DNA from: Emticicia aquatilis
Lineage (GTDB): Bacteria; Bacteroidota; Bacteroidia; Cytophagales; Spirosomataceae
Assembly (NCBI RefSeq): GCF_014644295.1
Contig: NZ_BMKK01000008.1
Span: 229,346 to 293,345 of the forward strand
Length of the DNA stretch: 64,000 nucleotides
Direction of reading: 5' to 3'
Of this stretch, positions 1 to 8,410 are shown in pieces. The position numbers and the translations under genes are program-made. The notes beneath the pieces were generated by a model, which was not told the DNA's origin, made no database searches, and saw only the letters and a list, made by a program, of their open reading frames with translations. Within the stretch, counting starts at the first letter, position 1; each line of letters starts with the position of its first letter.

Positions 1-115
1 GTATTTGATAGCGGTTGATAATACCCGACTTGATATTCAACTAAGCGAACCTGTAAGACAAGCGGGAGAAAAAGTGATTGATTTACTGAAAGCCGAAGTT
101 CTTGAAAAGAACTGA
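1..115 (+). CDS. C-terminal end of a CDS, possibly a hydrogenase maturation protease (5' partial)
   Basis: An open frame enters from the left edge and ends at TGA 113-115, leaving about 37 residues with the stretch RLDIQLSEPVRQAGEKVIDL. The pattern LSEPV followed by an amphipathic helix ending in leucines resembles the C-terminal helix of HyaD/HybD/HycI-type endopeptidases, which trim the large subunit of [NiFe] hydrogenases after nickel insertion. The hyp gene cluster downstream makes this identity plausible. The catalytic metal-binding residues of that family would lie outside the window, so the assignment rests on a short tail plus context. It could be the end of any other hydrogenase accessory protein. 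Confidence 0.4.
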   Translation, partial: YLIAVDNTRLDIQLSEPVRQAGEKVIDLLKAEVLEKN

Positions 116-234
116 AAATAGGGCTGTTTGAGCGTAAATCTGTTAGATTTAGAAATATGATAGATATAGTTGATTATAAGTTTTTACATCACTGTGAGCT
201 TTTCAACTATTGACTGTGGACTATTTAATAAGCA

Positions 235-540
235 ATGATACAATTAAAGAATGGTCATATTTGGTTTGAAAAAGAGCTTGTCGATTTGCTCTTTGGAGAA
301 GAAGAAAAGGTAAGTCTGGTCTATTATCCCGAAAGAAAAACTTTGTTGTTGGCGGCTCGTTCTAAAGTTTTTTTTGAAAAAATGCACAAAACAACATGGG
401 CAGTACTAAAACTAAGAAATCTTAAAGGCGATAAAACTATTTCGGTTCAAGACCTAATCTTAGATAATGACCTTGATAATACTGACCGCACTTTGGCACA
501 TGAAGTTAAAAATACTGGAATCATAAGTATCGAATTATAG
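235..540 (+). CDS. Hypothetical protein, 101 aa, upstream of hyp genes
   Basis: I do not recognise this protein. It is 101 residues, has no signal peptide or membrane segment, and mixes charged and hydrophobic residues like a small cytosolic alpha/beta protein (an early LVDLLFGEEEKVSLVYY strand-rich part and an acidic LILDNDLDNTD segment near residue 80). Its stop codon is directly followed by the ATG of the next gene (541), so the two are almost certainly translationally coupled. Together with the following 107-aa protein and the TPR protein it forms a tight group of unknown genes between a probable hydrogenase protease and hypA. A role in hydrogenase assembly is inferred only from that position. 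Confidence 0.65.
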   Translation: MIQLKNGHIWFEKELVDLLFGEEEKVSLVYYPERKTLLLAARSKVFFEKMHKTTWAVLKLRNLKGDKTISVQDLILDNDLDNTDRTLAHEVKNTGIISIEL

Positions 541-864
541 ATGTATATAGCTGACAGCATCAACTTTGATTTTCCCGAAAATCAGCGGGGTAATAAGAAA
601 GACTTAGCGATTTTTGAACAAAACTTATGGTTACATGATACCGAGATTCGCTATTTGATAGATTTCAAACAAGGACGCTGGCATTTATCCATGCTTTATA
701 TCTCGATTCATAATCCACTCAAATTACTTTGCCATTATCTTGACCACTACGACTCCCAGAAAAAAGCCGAATTATATGCTCAGATATTTCAACGGGGCAT
801 CAGAAAAGATGCACGAGGAACCCTAAAACTTAACGAAAATGCTTACAATATTTGCTACAACTGA
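541..864 (+). CDS. Hypothetical protein, 107 aa, upstream of hyp genes
   Basis: This is an unrecognised 107-residue soluble protein rich in aromatic residues and histidines (for example FKQGRWHLSMLYISIHNPL and LLCHYLDHYDSQKKAELYAQ). It has no signal peptide and no cysteine-pair metal site. The start abuts the stop of the previous gene without a gap, and the 3' end overlaps the next gene by 26 bases in a different frame, so three genes are packed in one transcription unit. The dense coupling argues that the three products act together. The neighbourhood suggests a hydrogenase accessory role, but nothing in the sequence proves it. Confidence 0.65.
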   Translation: MYIADSINFDFPENQRGNKKDLAIFEQNLWLHDTEIRYLIDFKQGRWHLSMLYISIHNPLKLLCHYLDHYDSQKKAELYAQIFQRGIRKDARGTLKLNENAYNICYN

Positions 865-2356
865 CCAAACATCTAAAATACAATCAATTATTGATAGCGA
901 ATTTCGCTTGAATGAGGTTGTGACCGTAAAAGGCCAACAACATCTTATGGATGCACTGGGCTTTAATTACCTGATAGTCAATGAAGATGAAATAAAGATT
1001 CCATTAAATTGGAGTAATGATATCCCCCCGTATTTATTCGAAGATGATATAAAATTTAATGAAAATAATTTGTTGGCTCTGATTTATTTTAAGTTAGAAA
1101 ATTATGAAAGAGCCTACGAATGTGCCGAAGATAATGCAACTTTATTGACTGATATTGATGCCGTCAACTGCCTCCAACATGGTATAAGCGTAAATATTGA
1201 TACCGAAATATCGGCTTTTGATTCATTTCAGCAGTTTAGTATTTATCGTCACTGGCACAACATTGCTATTAAAGCCTATTATGGCGAAACTCTAAGTTTT
1301 ATTAATGTCTATCAGACTAAAAGTTTTTATCAAAAAGCCATTGATTCAGCTCCAAATGATGAACTTAGGGCGTTCACAGCCAAGCATTATGCCTCATTAT
1401 TATTAGATGTAAATGAACTCGAAACTGCCGAAAGATTGCTCAATGAAAGCATAAAAAGGGCTATTTCTGATGATGCAAAGTATGAACTAAAAAATGTTCA
1501 GTATGCCGTTTGGCTGAAACAGCTGGGAATTCCTTACGACCAAACTTTGCTAAATAATATTAAAACTACACTTTGGGAAGTTCTTAAACATTATGAGAGA
1601 CAGCAAAATCATTTACAAACAGCCTTGTTATTGATTGATGCAGCTTATGTTGCCAATATTTCAGAGAGTTTTGCCGAAGCCTTAGGGTATATTAATCGAG
1701 CCATTGATATACTTCGTAATGAAGATATCCCTGAATTACTTGCTAATGCTCAATACCGCAAAGGTGTTTTGTTTTATACTTGGGCTCAAAGTGGAAATAC
1801 ACAGTTTTATAAACCAGCGATGGAAGCTTACCAAGAAGCCCTCAAAGTATTTTCGTATGATAATGCACCTGATATTTTTGCCGAGATTCAGCATCATTTG
1901 GGTGTAATTTACTCCGAAATCCCCGATGAAATTAAGAAAAAAAGCCTTTGGGCTGCTGTTTCGGTAAGTTCTTTTCATCAAGCATTAAATCATTTTACCA
2001 GAGAAACTCACCCTTTTGAATATGCCATGATTTGTAATAGCTATGGCAATGCTCTCACCAAATATCCTCCATCTGTCAAGGGCGATAATTTTGCAAAAGC
2101 TTTGGGCTATTATCGACAATCGCTTGAAATTCGTACAGCCGATGAATATCCTTACGAACGAGCTTTGACATTGCTCAATTTTATAGAAGCTTGCTGGTTT
2201 GTCAATCATGAAAACGAACTACAAGAGCAGCTTTTGTTCGATGAAATGATGGCTAAAGCTCATGAAGTTGAATTACTAACAACTGATGAGAAACTATTGG
2301 CAGAAGCCCAACGACATTTAAATAAAATACATGAATTAAGCAAAATTTTGGCTTAA
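839..2356 (+). CDS. TPR-repeat protein, 505 aa
   Basis: The protein is predicted to be almost entirely helical, with several degenerate tetratricopeptide units. Examples are LIYFKLENYERAYECAED near residue 80, a unit with YQKAIDSAPNDELRAFTAKH near 165, EALGYINRAIDIL near 280, AMEAYQEALKVF near 330, and AKALGYYRQSLEIRT near 430. TPR arrays are protein-binding scaffolds. There is no signal peptide, so it should be cytosolic. The ATG lies inside the preceding gene (26-base overlap), which couples their translation. About 140 bases separate it from hypA, and that gap holds a strong palindrome and a promoter-like box, so hypA may have its own promoter. A scaffold in hydrogenase assembly is a reasonable but unproven idea. 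Confidence 0.75.
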   Translation: MLTIFATTDQTSKIQSIIDSEFRLNEVVTVKGQQHLMDALGFNYLIVNEDEIKIPLNWSNDIPPYLFEDDIKFNENNLLALIYFKLENYERAYECAEDNATLLTDIDAVNCLQHGISVNIDTEISAFDSFQQFSIYRHWHNIAIKAYYGETLSFINVYQTKSFYQKAIDSAPNDELRAFTAKHYASLLLDVNELETAERLLNESIKRAISDDAKYELKNVQYAVWLKQLGIPYDQTLLNNIKTTLWEVLKHYERQQNHLQTALLLIDAAYVANISESFAEALGYINRAIDILRNEDIPELLANAQYRKGVLFYTWAQSGNTQFYKPAMEAYQEALKVFSYDNAPDIFAEIQHHLGVIYSEIPDEIKKKSLWAAVSVSSFHQALNHFTRETHPFEYAMICNSYGNALTKYPPSVKGDNFAKALGYYRQSLEIRTADEYPYERALTLLNFIEACWFVNHENELQEQLLFDEMMAKAHEVELLTTDEKLLAEAQRHLNKIHELSKILA

Positions 2357-2396
2357 AAATACCCGCATTTTTGGGCAGATTTCCTGTAAAAAAACA

Positions 2397-2420
2397 GTTT
2401 TAGAAAATGTTTTCTAAAAC
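2397..2420. promoter_or_regulatory. Perfect palindrome upstream of hypA, candidate operator
   Basis: Two 11-base arms, GTTTTAGAAAA and TTTTCTAAAAC, are perfect inverted repeats separated by only two bases. The symmetric site lies 41 bases downstream of the TPR stop and about 35 bases upstream of a TAnnTTTG box in front of hypA. The very short spacer suits a dimeric regulator better than an RNA hairpin. It does not match the CRP/FNR consensus. A weak terminator for the TPR gene is the alternative. Confidence 0.45.
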
Positions 2421-2454
2421 AAAAATAATGCTGTGTTTTGCTTAAAGATTGCAA

Positions 2455-2462
2455 TATATTTG
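2455..2462 (+). promoter_or_regulatory. Candidate -7 box for hypA operon (TATATTTG)
   Basis: TATATTTG matches the Bacteroidota -7 element TAnnTTTG and would place the transcript start near 2469, about 27 bases before the hypA ATG. The nearest upstream TTTG is only 14 bases away, shorter than the usual spacing near 19-20, so only the -7 element is convincing. Confidence 0.35.
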
Positions 2463-2495
2463 AACAAAAAGAATCAATAATTATCGTCATTATTC

Positions 2496-2834
2496 ATGCA
2501 CGAAATCTCATTAGTTAGAAATATTTTCAAGACCCTCGAAGAAGAGTTTCCGAACGACATGGATAAAGTGAGGGGAATATATATAAAGGCAGGTTTGCTC
2601 TCAAATGTTCAACCGATATTAATGCAAAATGCGTTTCAGGCTGTACTTGAAGACCAACCCGAATACGGTAAAACAAGTTTGCATGTAGAAGTACTTCCGA
2701 TTCTGATTCATTGCGACGATTGTAATAAAACTACCGAAGTACAACAATATAAGTTTGTATGTACTTGCGGAAAGCCCAGCCGAAACGTAGTTCAAGGAGA
2801 AGAATTATTGATTAGTAGAGTAGAGTTTGAATAA
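2496..2834 (+). CDS. hypA: Hydrogenase nickel metallochaperone HypA
   Basis: HypA binds nickel through its N-terminal Met-His-Glu and delivers it, with HypB, to the hydrogenase large-subunit precursor in the cytosol. The 112-residue protein begins MHEISLVRNIF, giving the required His2 and Glu3, and has family length. The structural zinc site has a normal first half (Cys73 and Cys76 in HCDDC). The second half is Cys89-Thr-Cys91, a CxC instead of the CPxC of the E. coli protein, so one residue is missing from that knuckle. The GEELLI motif that ends the family is present near residue 101. It is the first of six hyp genes in the same direction. Confidence 0.96.
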   Translation: MHEISLVRNIFKTLEEEFPNDMDKVRGIYIKAGLLSNVQPILMQNAFQAVLEDQPEYGKTSLHVEVLPILIHCDDCNKTTEVQQYKFVCTCGKPSRNVVQGEELLISRVEFE

Positions 2835-2887
2835 GAAATAAGTATTTATTATAAAGAAAATGCCTCGATTATGAGGTTAGATGATTT

Positions 2888-3586
2888 ATGAAACCAAAAT
2901 CAAATCAAGCATCAGTAGGCTCGGTTCAATGCGATAATACAACGCTTAATTTATTGAAAGTCAACGACTTTGTGGCAAAAGCTATTCGAGAACGCTTACC
3001 CAATATTTTGGTTGTGAATGTTTGTTCTTCGCCTGGAAGTGGCAAAACAACCCTCATGCAAGAAACAGGCAAAAGGCTAAAAGGTAAACTCAATATGGCT
3101 GTTTTGGTTGGCGACCCCGAAACCGAACGTGATGCCGTGCGTATGCGAGATGTAGGAATCAATGCTTTACAAATCGTAACAGGCGGAATGTGCCATATCG
3201 AAGCACAAATGATTTTTCAAGCCCTTGACCACATTGACCTTACAGGCGTTGATTTATTATTTATCGAAAATGTGGGTAATTTGGTTTGCCCTGCGGCTTT
3301 CGACCTCGGCGAAGATTATCGAGTGACGGTTTTGGCGGCTACCGAAGGCGACGATAAGCCCAAAAAATATCCTCGCATGTTTCTGACGAGCGAATTGATG
3401 ATAGTCTCAAAGGCTGATTTACTTCCTTATGTGCCATTTTCGGTTGAAGCAGTCACCCAAGATGCCCGTGATGTAAACCCAGATATAGAAGTATTGACAA
3501 TTTCGAGCCTCAAGGGTGATGGAATGGACGAATGGTGCGAATGGCTCATGAATAAAGTAGAAGAGAAAAAGGGAGTTTTGGCCTAA
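2888..3586 (+). CDS. hypB: Hydrogenase nickel-incorporation GTPase HypB
   Basis: HypB is a SIMIBI-class GTPase whose hydrolysis drives nickel transfer in [NiFe]-hydrogenase maturation. The P-loop SSPGSGKTT is at residues 47-55, GDPETERDA at about 75, and the guanine-specificity motif is SKAD (174-177) instead of the usual NKxD. The metal site of the GTPase domain is present as Cys102-His103 in GGMCHIEA plus Cys134 in ENVGNLVCP. The protein lacks both the N-terminal CxxCGC high-affinity nickel motif and a histidine-rich stretch, so it should act as a transfer GTPase without nickel storage. The start at 2888 lies 53 bases after hypA, and the stop is 4 bases before the hypF ATG. Confidence 0.96.
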   Translation: MKPKSNQASVGSVQCDNTTLNLLKVNDFVAKAIRERLPNILVVNVCSSPGSGKTTLMQETGKRLKGKLNMAVLVGDPETERDAVRMRDVGINALQIVTGGMCHIEAQMIFQALDHIDLTGVDLLFIENVGNLVCPAAFDLGEDYRVTVLAATEGDDKPKKYPRMFLTSELMIVSKADLLPYVPFSVEAVTQDARDVNPDIEVLTISSLKGDGMDEWCEWLMNKVEEKKGVLA

Positions 3587-3590
3587 AAAG

Positions 3591-5852
3591 ATGGTGTATG
3601 AAATCCGAATAAAAGGACAGGTTCAAGGTGTTGGTTTTAGGCCATTTGTGTACTGTTTGGCAACTGAAATGCAACTTTCGGGCTATGTAAATAATACTAA
3701 TGAAGGAGTTTTAATTGAAATCGTAGCTTCTGAAAAAATTAAGGATTTTACCGAAAGTTTACTTAGTAAAGCCCCTAAACTTGCCAAAATTACAGAATTA
3801 TCTACCAAACAAATCAACCGTTTGCCAAAATATTCTGAGGGATTTCATATCATTAAAAGTCAATCTGGTGATAAACGGAATGTTCTTTTAAGTCCAGATT
3901 TTGGTATTTGCGAGCAGTGTAGTAACGAAATTGATAATCAAAAAAATCATCGGTTTCAATATGCCTTTACAACTTGTACGTATTGTGGCCCACGTTACTC
4001 TATTATCAAACAATTACCCTACGACCGTGAACATACAAGCATGGGTGTCTTTGAGATGTGCGATGATTGCCGTCAAGAGTACCAAAATGTAAACGACAGA
4101 AGGTATTTTTCGCAGACGAATTCATGTAAAAAATGTGGAATAAAACTTACACTTTTTGATAACCAGAAAAGGCAGATTGCTGATAATGATTCAGCGGTTA
4201 TAGAACAAACTATCAAGGCTATTAGTGAAGGGAAAATTGTGGCGGTTAAAGGAATCGGAGGATATTTATTGATGTGTGATGCCACTCAGCCATCAACCAT
4301 AGAAACGCTTAGACTCCGTAAGCATCGACCTTTAAAACCTTTTGCCGTAATGTATCCAAGTTTGGTCGCTCTCGAAAAGCAAATTGAGGTAAGAGCTGAG
4401 GAAAGAGAAATACTAACCAACGAAGTGGCGGTTATTGTTTTACTATCGACAAACATTCAGCTATCAACAGCGGGATTAGTAGGTGTGATGTTGCCCTATA
4501 CACCTTTATTTCAACTAATATGCCAAAAAATTGATAGGCCCTTGATAGCAACCAGTGGTAATTTAAGTCATTCGCCAATCATTTATCAAGATGCAAAAGC
4601 TCTTGATGAACTGTCAGAAATTGCAGATTTTATATTAGTAAATAACCGAGAAATCGTAGTGCCACAAGATGATAGTGTGCTTCGATTTACACCGAAATAT
4701 AACAAAAAGATAGTCTTACGAAGGTCACGAGGGCTTGCCCCGACTTTTATTTTGCCCAGCTTTTTTGCCCAAAATAATATCATTGCAATGGGGGCGATGC
4801 TCAAAAGTACTTTTACGATTACTCACGAAAATAATGTTTACGTAAGTCAATATCTTGGTGATTTAGAAGATTTTGATTCGCAAGAAAACTATAAAAATAC
4901 GCTTTCTCATTTAAGTAATGTCTTATCATTTACGCCGCAAACTGTTTTAGTTGATATGCACAAAGCATACTCATCCACTGAAATGGGGCGAACAATAGCA
5001 AATGAGAAACAATTAAAACTTGCCGAAATTCAGCATCATAAAGCACATTTTGCGGCAGTTTTGGCCGAAAATAATTTACTTGATAGCTCAGAACCCATAT
5101 TGGGTGTTATTTGGGACGGCACTGGTTTGGGTGAAGATGGACAAATTTGGGGAGGAGAGTTTTTTAGTTTTCGGAGCAATAGCATAGAACGAGTTGGGCA
5201 TTTCGAATACTTCCCTAATTTAATGGGTGATAAGATGGCTCGAGAACCTCGATTATCAGCTTTAGCAGTTTGCTCAAGTTTCTTTGAAAATCTCGACTTT
5301 CTCAAAGAAAAATTTAGTGATTTAGAGTGGAATATTTATCAAAAGCATTTGAAACAAGCCAAAATGCTGCAAAACTCTTCGGTTGGGCGATTATTCGATG
5401 CGATGGCGTCATTACTCGGAATTGCAGATAAAGTAAGTTATGAAGGTGAGGCGGCAATTAATATCGAATCAATAGCTCAAGCGTATCTCAACGAGAATGG
5501 TATTCCAAATGAAATATATGAAATAGTGATTTTGCCACAAAATACCCTTTCAATACAGCACTTATTGCAAGGTGTTTCGAATGATTTGAATCAGAATGTA
5601 AACATCGGTAAGATAGCTTTGAAATTTCATTTAACGATGATTGAATCCGTGAATATGATTGCTAATAAATTGAATATCAGTAAAATAGCTTTCTCGGGCG
5701 GGGTTTGGCAGAATGCCCTCTTGGTTGATTTAGTTATTGAGCGTCTGAGTAATTTTGAACTCTATTTTCACCAACAATTATCTCCGAATGATGAGTGTAT
5801 TTCGTTTGGACAAGTAGCATTTTTTGAATTGATTAATAGAAATAAATCTTAA
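3591..5852 (+). CDS. hypF: Carbamoyltransferase HypF
   Basis: HypF converts carbamoyl phosphate to a carbamoyl-adenylate and transfers the carbamoyl group to the C-terminal cysteine of HypE, the source of the cyanide ligands. All four family modules are visible in 753 residues. An acylphosphatase domain occupies about 1-88 (VQGVGFRPFV at 11-20). Two zinc fingers use C107/C110 with C129/C132 and C157/C160 with C179/C182. A YrdC-like domain spans about 195-375 (VKGIGGYLLMCDA), and a Kae1/TobZ-like domain runs about 390-753 with the HHKAHFAAV metal motif and FSGGVWQN near the end. It is spaced 4 bases after hypB and 5 bases before hypC. Confidence 0.97.
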   Translation: MVYEIRIKGQVQGVGFRPFVYCLATEMQLSGYVNNTNEGVLIEIVASEKIKDFTESLLSKAPKLAKITELSTKQINRLPKYSEGFHIIKSQSGDKRNVLLSPDFGICEQCSNEIDNQKNHRFQYAFTTCTYCGPRYSIIKQLPYDREHTSMGVFEMCDDCRQEYQNVNDRRYFSQTNSCKKCGIKLTLFDNQKRQIADNDSAVIEQTIKAISEGKIVAVKGIGGYLLMCDATQPSTIETLRLRKHRPLKPFAVMYPSLVALEKQIEVRAEEREILTNEVAVIVLLSTNIQLSTAGLVGVMLPYTPLFQLICQKIDRPLIATSGNLSHSPIIYQDAKALDELSEIADFILVNNREIVVPQDDSVLRFTPKYNKKIVLRRSRGLAPTFILPSFFAQNNIIAMGAMLKSTFTITHENNVYVSQYLGDLEDFDSQENYKNTLSHLSNVLSFTPQTVLVDMHKAYSSTEMGRTIANEKQLKLAEIQHHKAHFAAVLAENNLLDSSEPILGVIWDGTGLGEDGQIWGGEFFSFRSNSIERVGHFEYFPNLMGDKMAREPRLSALAVCSSFFENLDFLKEKFSDLEWNIYQKHLKQAKMLQNSSVGRLFDAMASLLGIADKVSYEGEAAINIESIAQAYLNENGIPNEIYEIVILPQNTLSIQHLLQGVSNDLNQNVNIGKIALKFHLTMIESVNMIANKLNISKIAFSGGVWQNALLVDLVIERLSNFELYFHQQLSPNDECISFGQVAFFELINRNKS

Positions 5853-5857
5853 AATAT

Positions 5858-6151
5858 ATGTGTCTTGCAATTCCGGGTAAAATCAAATCTATTGAATACC
5901 AATACGATGGCTTAGTGAGAATGGCAAAGGTCGTTTTTGGTGGAATTACCAAAGAGGCCAGCCTCGAAATGGTGCCTGATGCCAAAGAAGGCGACTATGT
6001 GCTTGTACACGTTGGGGTTGCTATAAGCATTGTCGATGAAGAAGAAGCCCAAAAGACATTTAAGTATTTAGAAGAAATCGGAGAGATTGACGAACTCGTT
6101 CAACATTCTCAGATTGATGCTTCTGAGGGTGGTACTCAATGGAGAAATTAG
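5858..6151 (+). CDS. hypC: Hydrogenase assembly chaperone HypC
   Basis: HypC carries iron and its ligands together with HypD and later binds the hydrogenase large-subunit precursor. The protein starts MCLAIPGKI, the family signature in which Cys2, exposed after removal of Met1, coordinates the iron group. Its 97 residues fit the usual 75-100. The acidic C-terminal tail after about residue 75 (EEIGEIDELVQ) is helical, as in relatives. It begins 5 bases after the hypF stop, and hypD follows 37 bases after its end. With a single hypC copy here, HypC itself or a HupF-like paralogue elsewhere would serve the large subunit. Confidence 0.95.
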   Translation: MCLAIPGKIKSIEYQYDGLVRMAKVVFGGITKEASLEMVPDAKEGDYVLVHVGVAISIVDEEEAQKTFKYLEEIGEIDELVQHSQIDASEGGTQWRN

Positions 6152-6188
6152 TAAACTTTTCAAACCTTTAATTTGCATTTGGGGCTTT

Positions 6189-7292
6189 ATGAAATACCTA
6201 TCCGAATTCCGAAATCCTGAGATTGTAGAGCAATATATTGCCGAACTGCATAAAATTACCACCAAACCATGGACAATCATGGAAGTTTGTGGAGGGCAAA
6301 CACACAGTTTGGTTAAGAATGGAATACTAAATATTCTGCCGAAACAAATCACGATGGTTCATGGGCCGGGTTGTCCAGTTTGTGTTACGCCACTCACACT
6401 TATCGACAAAGCACTATATTTAGCAGAAGAAAAAAACGTAATTCTGTGTTCGTACGGAGACATGATTAGAGTACCAGGTTCGAAGAGGAGTTTGCTTGAA
6501 GCCAAAGCCAACGGAGCCGATATTCGTATCATGTATTCGCCACTCGAGGCCGTAAAAATTGCTCAAGAAAACCCAACACGAGAAGTAGTTTTCTTTGCGG
6601 TTGGTTTCGAGACTACTGCTCCAGCCAATGCCCTTTCAGTGATTCATGCTCAACGATTAGGGCTTAAAAATTATTCAATATTAGCTTCTCATGTATTAGT
6701 ACCGCCCGCAATGGAGGCCGTTATTAATGATAAGGAAGCAAAAATTGAAGCTTTTTTGGCAGCTGGGCACGTTTGCACCATCATGGGTATGAGTGAATAT
6801 GAGCCAATCGTAGAAAAATATAAGATTCCAATGGTTGTGACTGGCTTCGAACCAGTAGATTTATTACAAGGAATCTTGATGACGGTTCGCCAACTTGAAA
6901 ATGGAGAAGCAAAACTCGAGAATCAATATAGCAGAGTTGTAAAGCCTGAAGGAAATCCAGAAGCTCAGAAAGTAATAGCCAAAGTTTTTCGAACAGATGA
7001 CCGTGAGTGGCGAGGAATCGGAACAATTCCCCAAAGCGGTTGGGAAGTTAACGAAGAAATGGCGGCTTTTGATGCTAATAAAAAGTTTTCGGTCAATATC
7101 CAAAAAGTACCCGAATGTGCCGATTGTATTGCAGGACAGGTGTTAAAGGGTATCAAAAAACCATTTGAGTGTAGCCAATTTGGCAAGGCTTGCACTCCAC
7201 TCAATCCACTCGGAGCCCCAATGGTATCGTCGGAGGGAGCTTGTGCCGCTTATTATCACTATTCAGAAGCAATGGAAGAGGCTCTTGTTTAG
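6189..7292 (+). CDS. hypD: Hydrogenase formation protein HypD
   Basis: HypD is the [4Fe-4S] scaffold on which the Fe(CN)2CO unit is assembled with HypC and HypE. I chose the ATG at 6189, which gives 367 residues beginning MKYLSEFRNPEIV. An upstream in-frame start at 6087 would overlap hypC by 65 bases and add a non-conserved leader. Catalytic cysteines are present: Cys34 in EVCGGQTHS, and Cys62 and Cys65 in GPGCPVC. The C-terminal iron-sulfur ligands lie in the CADC...ECSQFGKAC...GAC series around residues 310-355. The gene sits between hypC and hypE in the standard order. Confidence 0.96.
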   Translation: MKYLSEFRNPEIVEQYIAELHKITTKPWTIMEVCGGQTHSLVKNGILNILPKQITMVHGPGCPVCVTPLTLIDKALYLAEEKNVILCSYGDMIRVPGSKRSLLEAKANGADIRIMYSPLEAVKIAQENPTREVVFFAVGFETTAPANALSVIHAQRLGLKNYSILASHVLVPPAMEAVINDKEAKIEAFLAAGHVCTIMGMSEYEPIVEKYKIPMVVTGFEPVDLLQGILMTVRQLENGEAKLENQYSRVVKPEGNPEAQKVIAKVFRTDDREWRGIGTIPQSGWEVNEEMAAFDANKKFSVNIQKVPECADCIAGQVLKGIKKPFECSQFGKACTPLNPLGAPMVSSEGACAAYYHYSEAMEEALV

Positions 7293-7334
7293 CCTGAAAT
7301 TACTTTTGAACCTTAAATTTAATGCTTTATCTAA

Positions 7335-8387
7335 ATGAATAACTCAATACTTAGCCTTTCGTGTCCAATGCCAAAGCTCGACTTTGATGTGATAACTTTG
7401 GGTCATGGAAGCGGCGGAGTTCTGACCAATAAACTGCTCGAATCAGGTGTTTTCGATTTACTCAAAAATCCAATTTTAGATGAGCATCACGACGGAGCAA
7501 TTTTTGAGTTAGATGGGAAATTGGCGTTTTCGACTGATAGCTACGTAATTTCTCCTGTATTCTTCCCAGGTGGTAATATCGGCGAATTGGCTATCAACGG
7601 CACTGTCAATGACCTCGCTATGTGCGGAGCAATTCCGAAGTACCTTTCTCTAAGTTTTATTTTGGAAGAAGGCCTTACAATGACAGAATTTTGGGAGATT
7701 CTGCTTTCTATCAAAGCTGCCGCCGAAAAGTCGGGCATTTTTATCGTAACTGGAGATACAAAAGTGGTGGAACGTGGAAAAGGCGATAAGATATTTATCA
7801 ATACCTCAGGTGTTGGACAATTACACCCGAAAGCAGCAATTTCGGCCAAAAGAGTACAAGTAGGTGATAAAGTCATTGTTAGCGGAAATATTGCAACGCA
7901 CGGCATTGCAATCATGTCAGTGCGTGAAGGGTTAGACTTTGAAACAAGTATCGAAAGCGATACAATAAACCTAAATCATACAGTTGAGGCTCTATTGGAT
8001 ACTTTTGGAAATGATATACACCTGTTTCGTGACCCTACTCGTGGAGGAGTAGCGACTGTTCTCAACGAAATTGCTCGTGACACCAAATTAGGTATAAATA
8101 TTCAACAAAAGGATATTCCTGTCATAGAAGAAGTGTATGGGGCTTGTGAATTATTGGGTTTAGACCCTCTTTATGTGGCCAATGAAGGTGTTTTTATGGC
8201 GATAGTTTCGGCTGAAATTGCCGATGATTGCTTGAAAAAACTACAAACATTTGAGAACGGTCAAAATGCAGCTATCATTGGAGAGGTAGTATCTGAGCAT
8301 CCCAGACAAGTAGTTTTACAGAGTAGAATAGGTGGGAAAAGAGTCATTAATATGTTGGTTGGCGAGCAACTTCCTCGAATTTGTTGA
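7335..8387 (+). CDS. hypE: Carbamoyl dehydratase HypE
   Basis: HypE dehydrates the thiocarboxamide made by HypF to a thiocyanate using ATP and donates cyanide to iron on HypC-HypD. It is a PurM/ThiL-fold protein of 350 residues. GHGSGG near residue 22 starts the ATP-binding part, and GDTKVVERGKGD lies around residue 140. The mobile C-terminal tail ends in PRIC, so the essential terminal cysteine is residue 350, exactly the last codon before the stop. The gap from hypD is 42 bases and the next gene starts 23 bases downstream, consistent with one operon. Confidence 0.97.
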   Translation: MNNSILSLSCPMPKLDFDVITLGHGSGGVLTNKLLESGVFDLLKNPILDEHHDGAIFELDGKLAFSTDSYVISPVFFPGGNIGELAINGTVNDLAMCGAIPKYLSLSFILEEGLTMTEFWEILLSIKAAAEKSGIFIVTGDTKVVERGKGDKIFINTSGVGQLHPKAAISAKRVQVGDKVIVSGNIATHGIAIMSVREGLDFETSIESDTINLNHTVEALLDTFGNDIHLFRDPTRGGVATVLNEIARDTKLGINIQQKDIPVIEEVYGACELLGLDPLYVANEGVFMAIVSAEIADDCLKKLQTFENGQNAAIIGEVVSEHPRQVVLQSRIGGKRVINMLVGEQLPRIC

Positions 8388-8410
8388 TTTTATAAAAAGC
8401 CCGTAATCGA

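Noticed and set aside
6087..6188. Longer N-terminus for HypD
   Set aside because: It overlaps hypC by 65 bases and adds residues absent from the family. ATG 6189 gives the conserved start.
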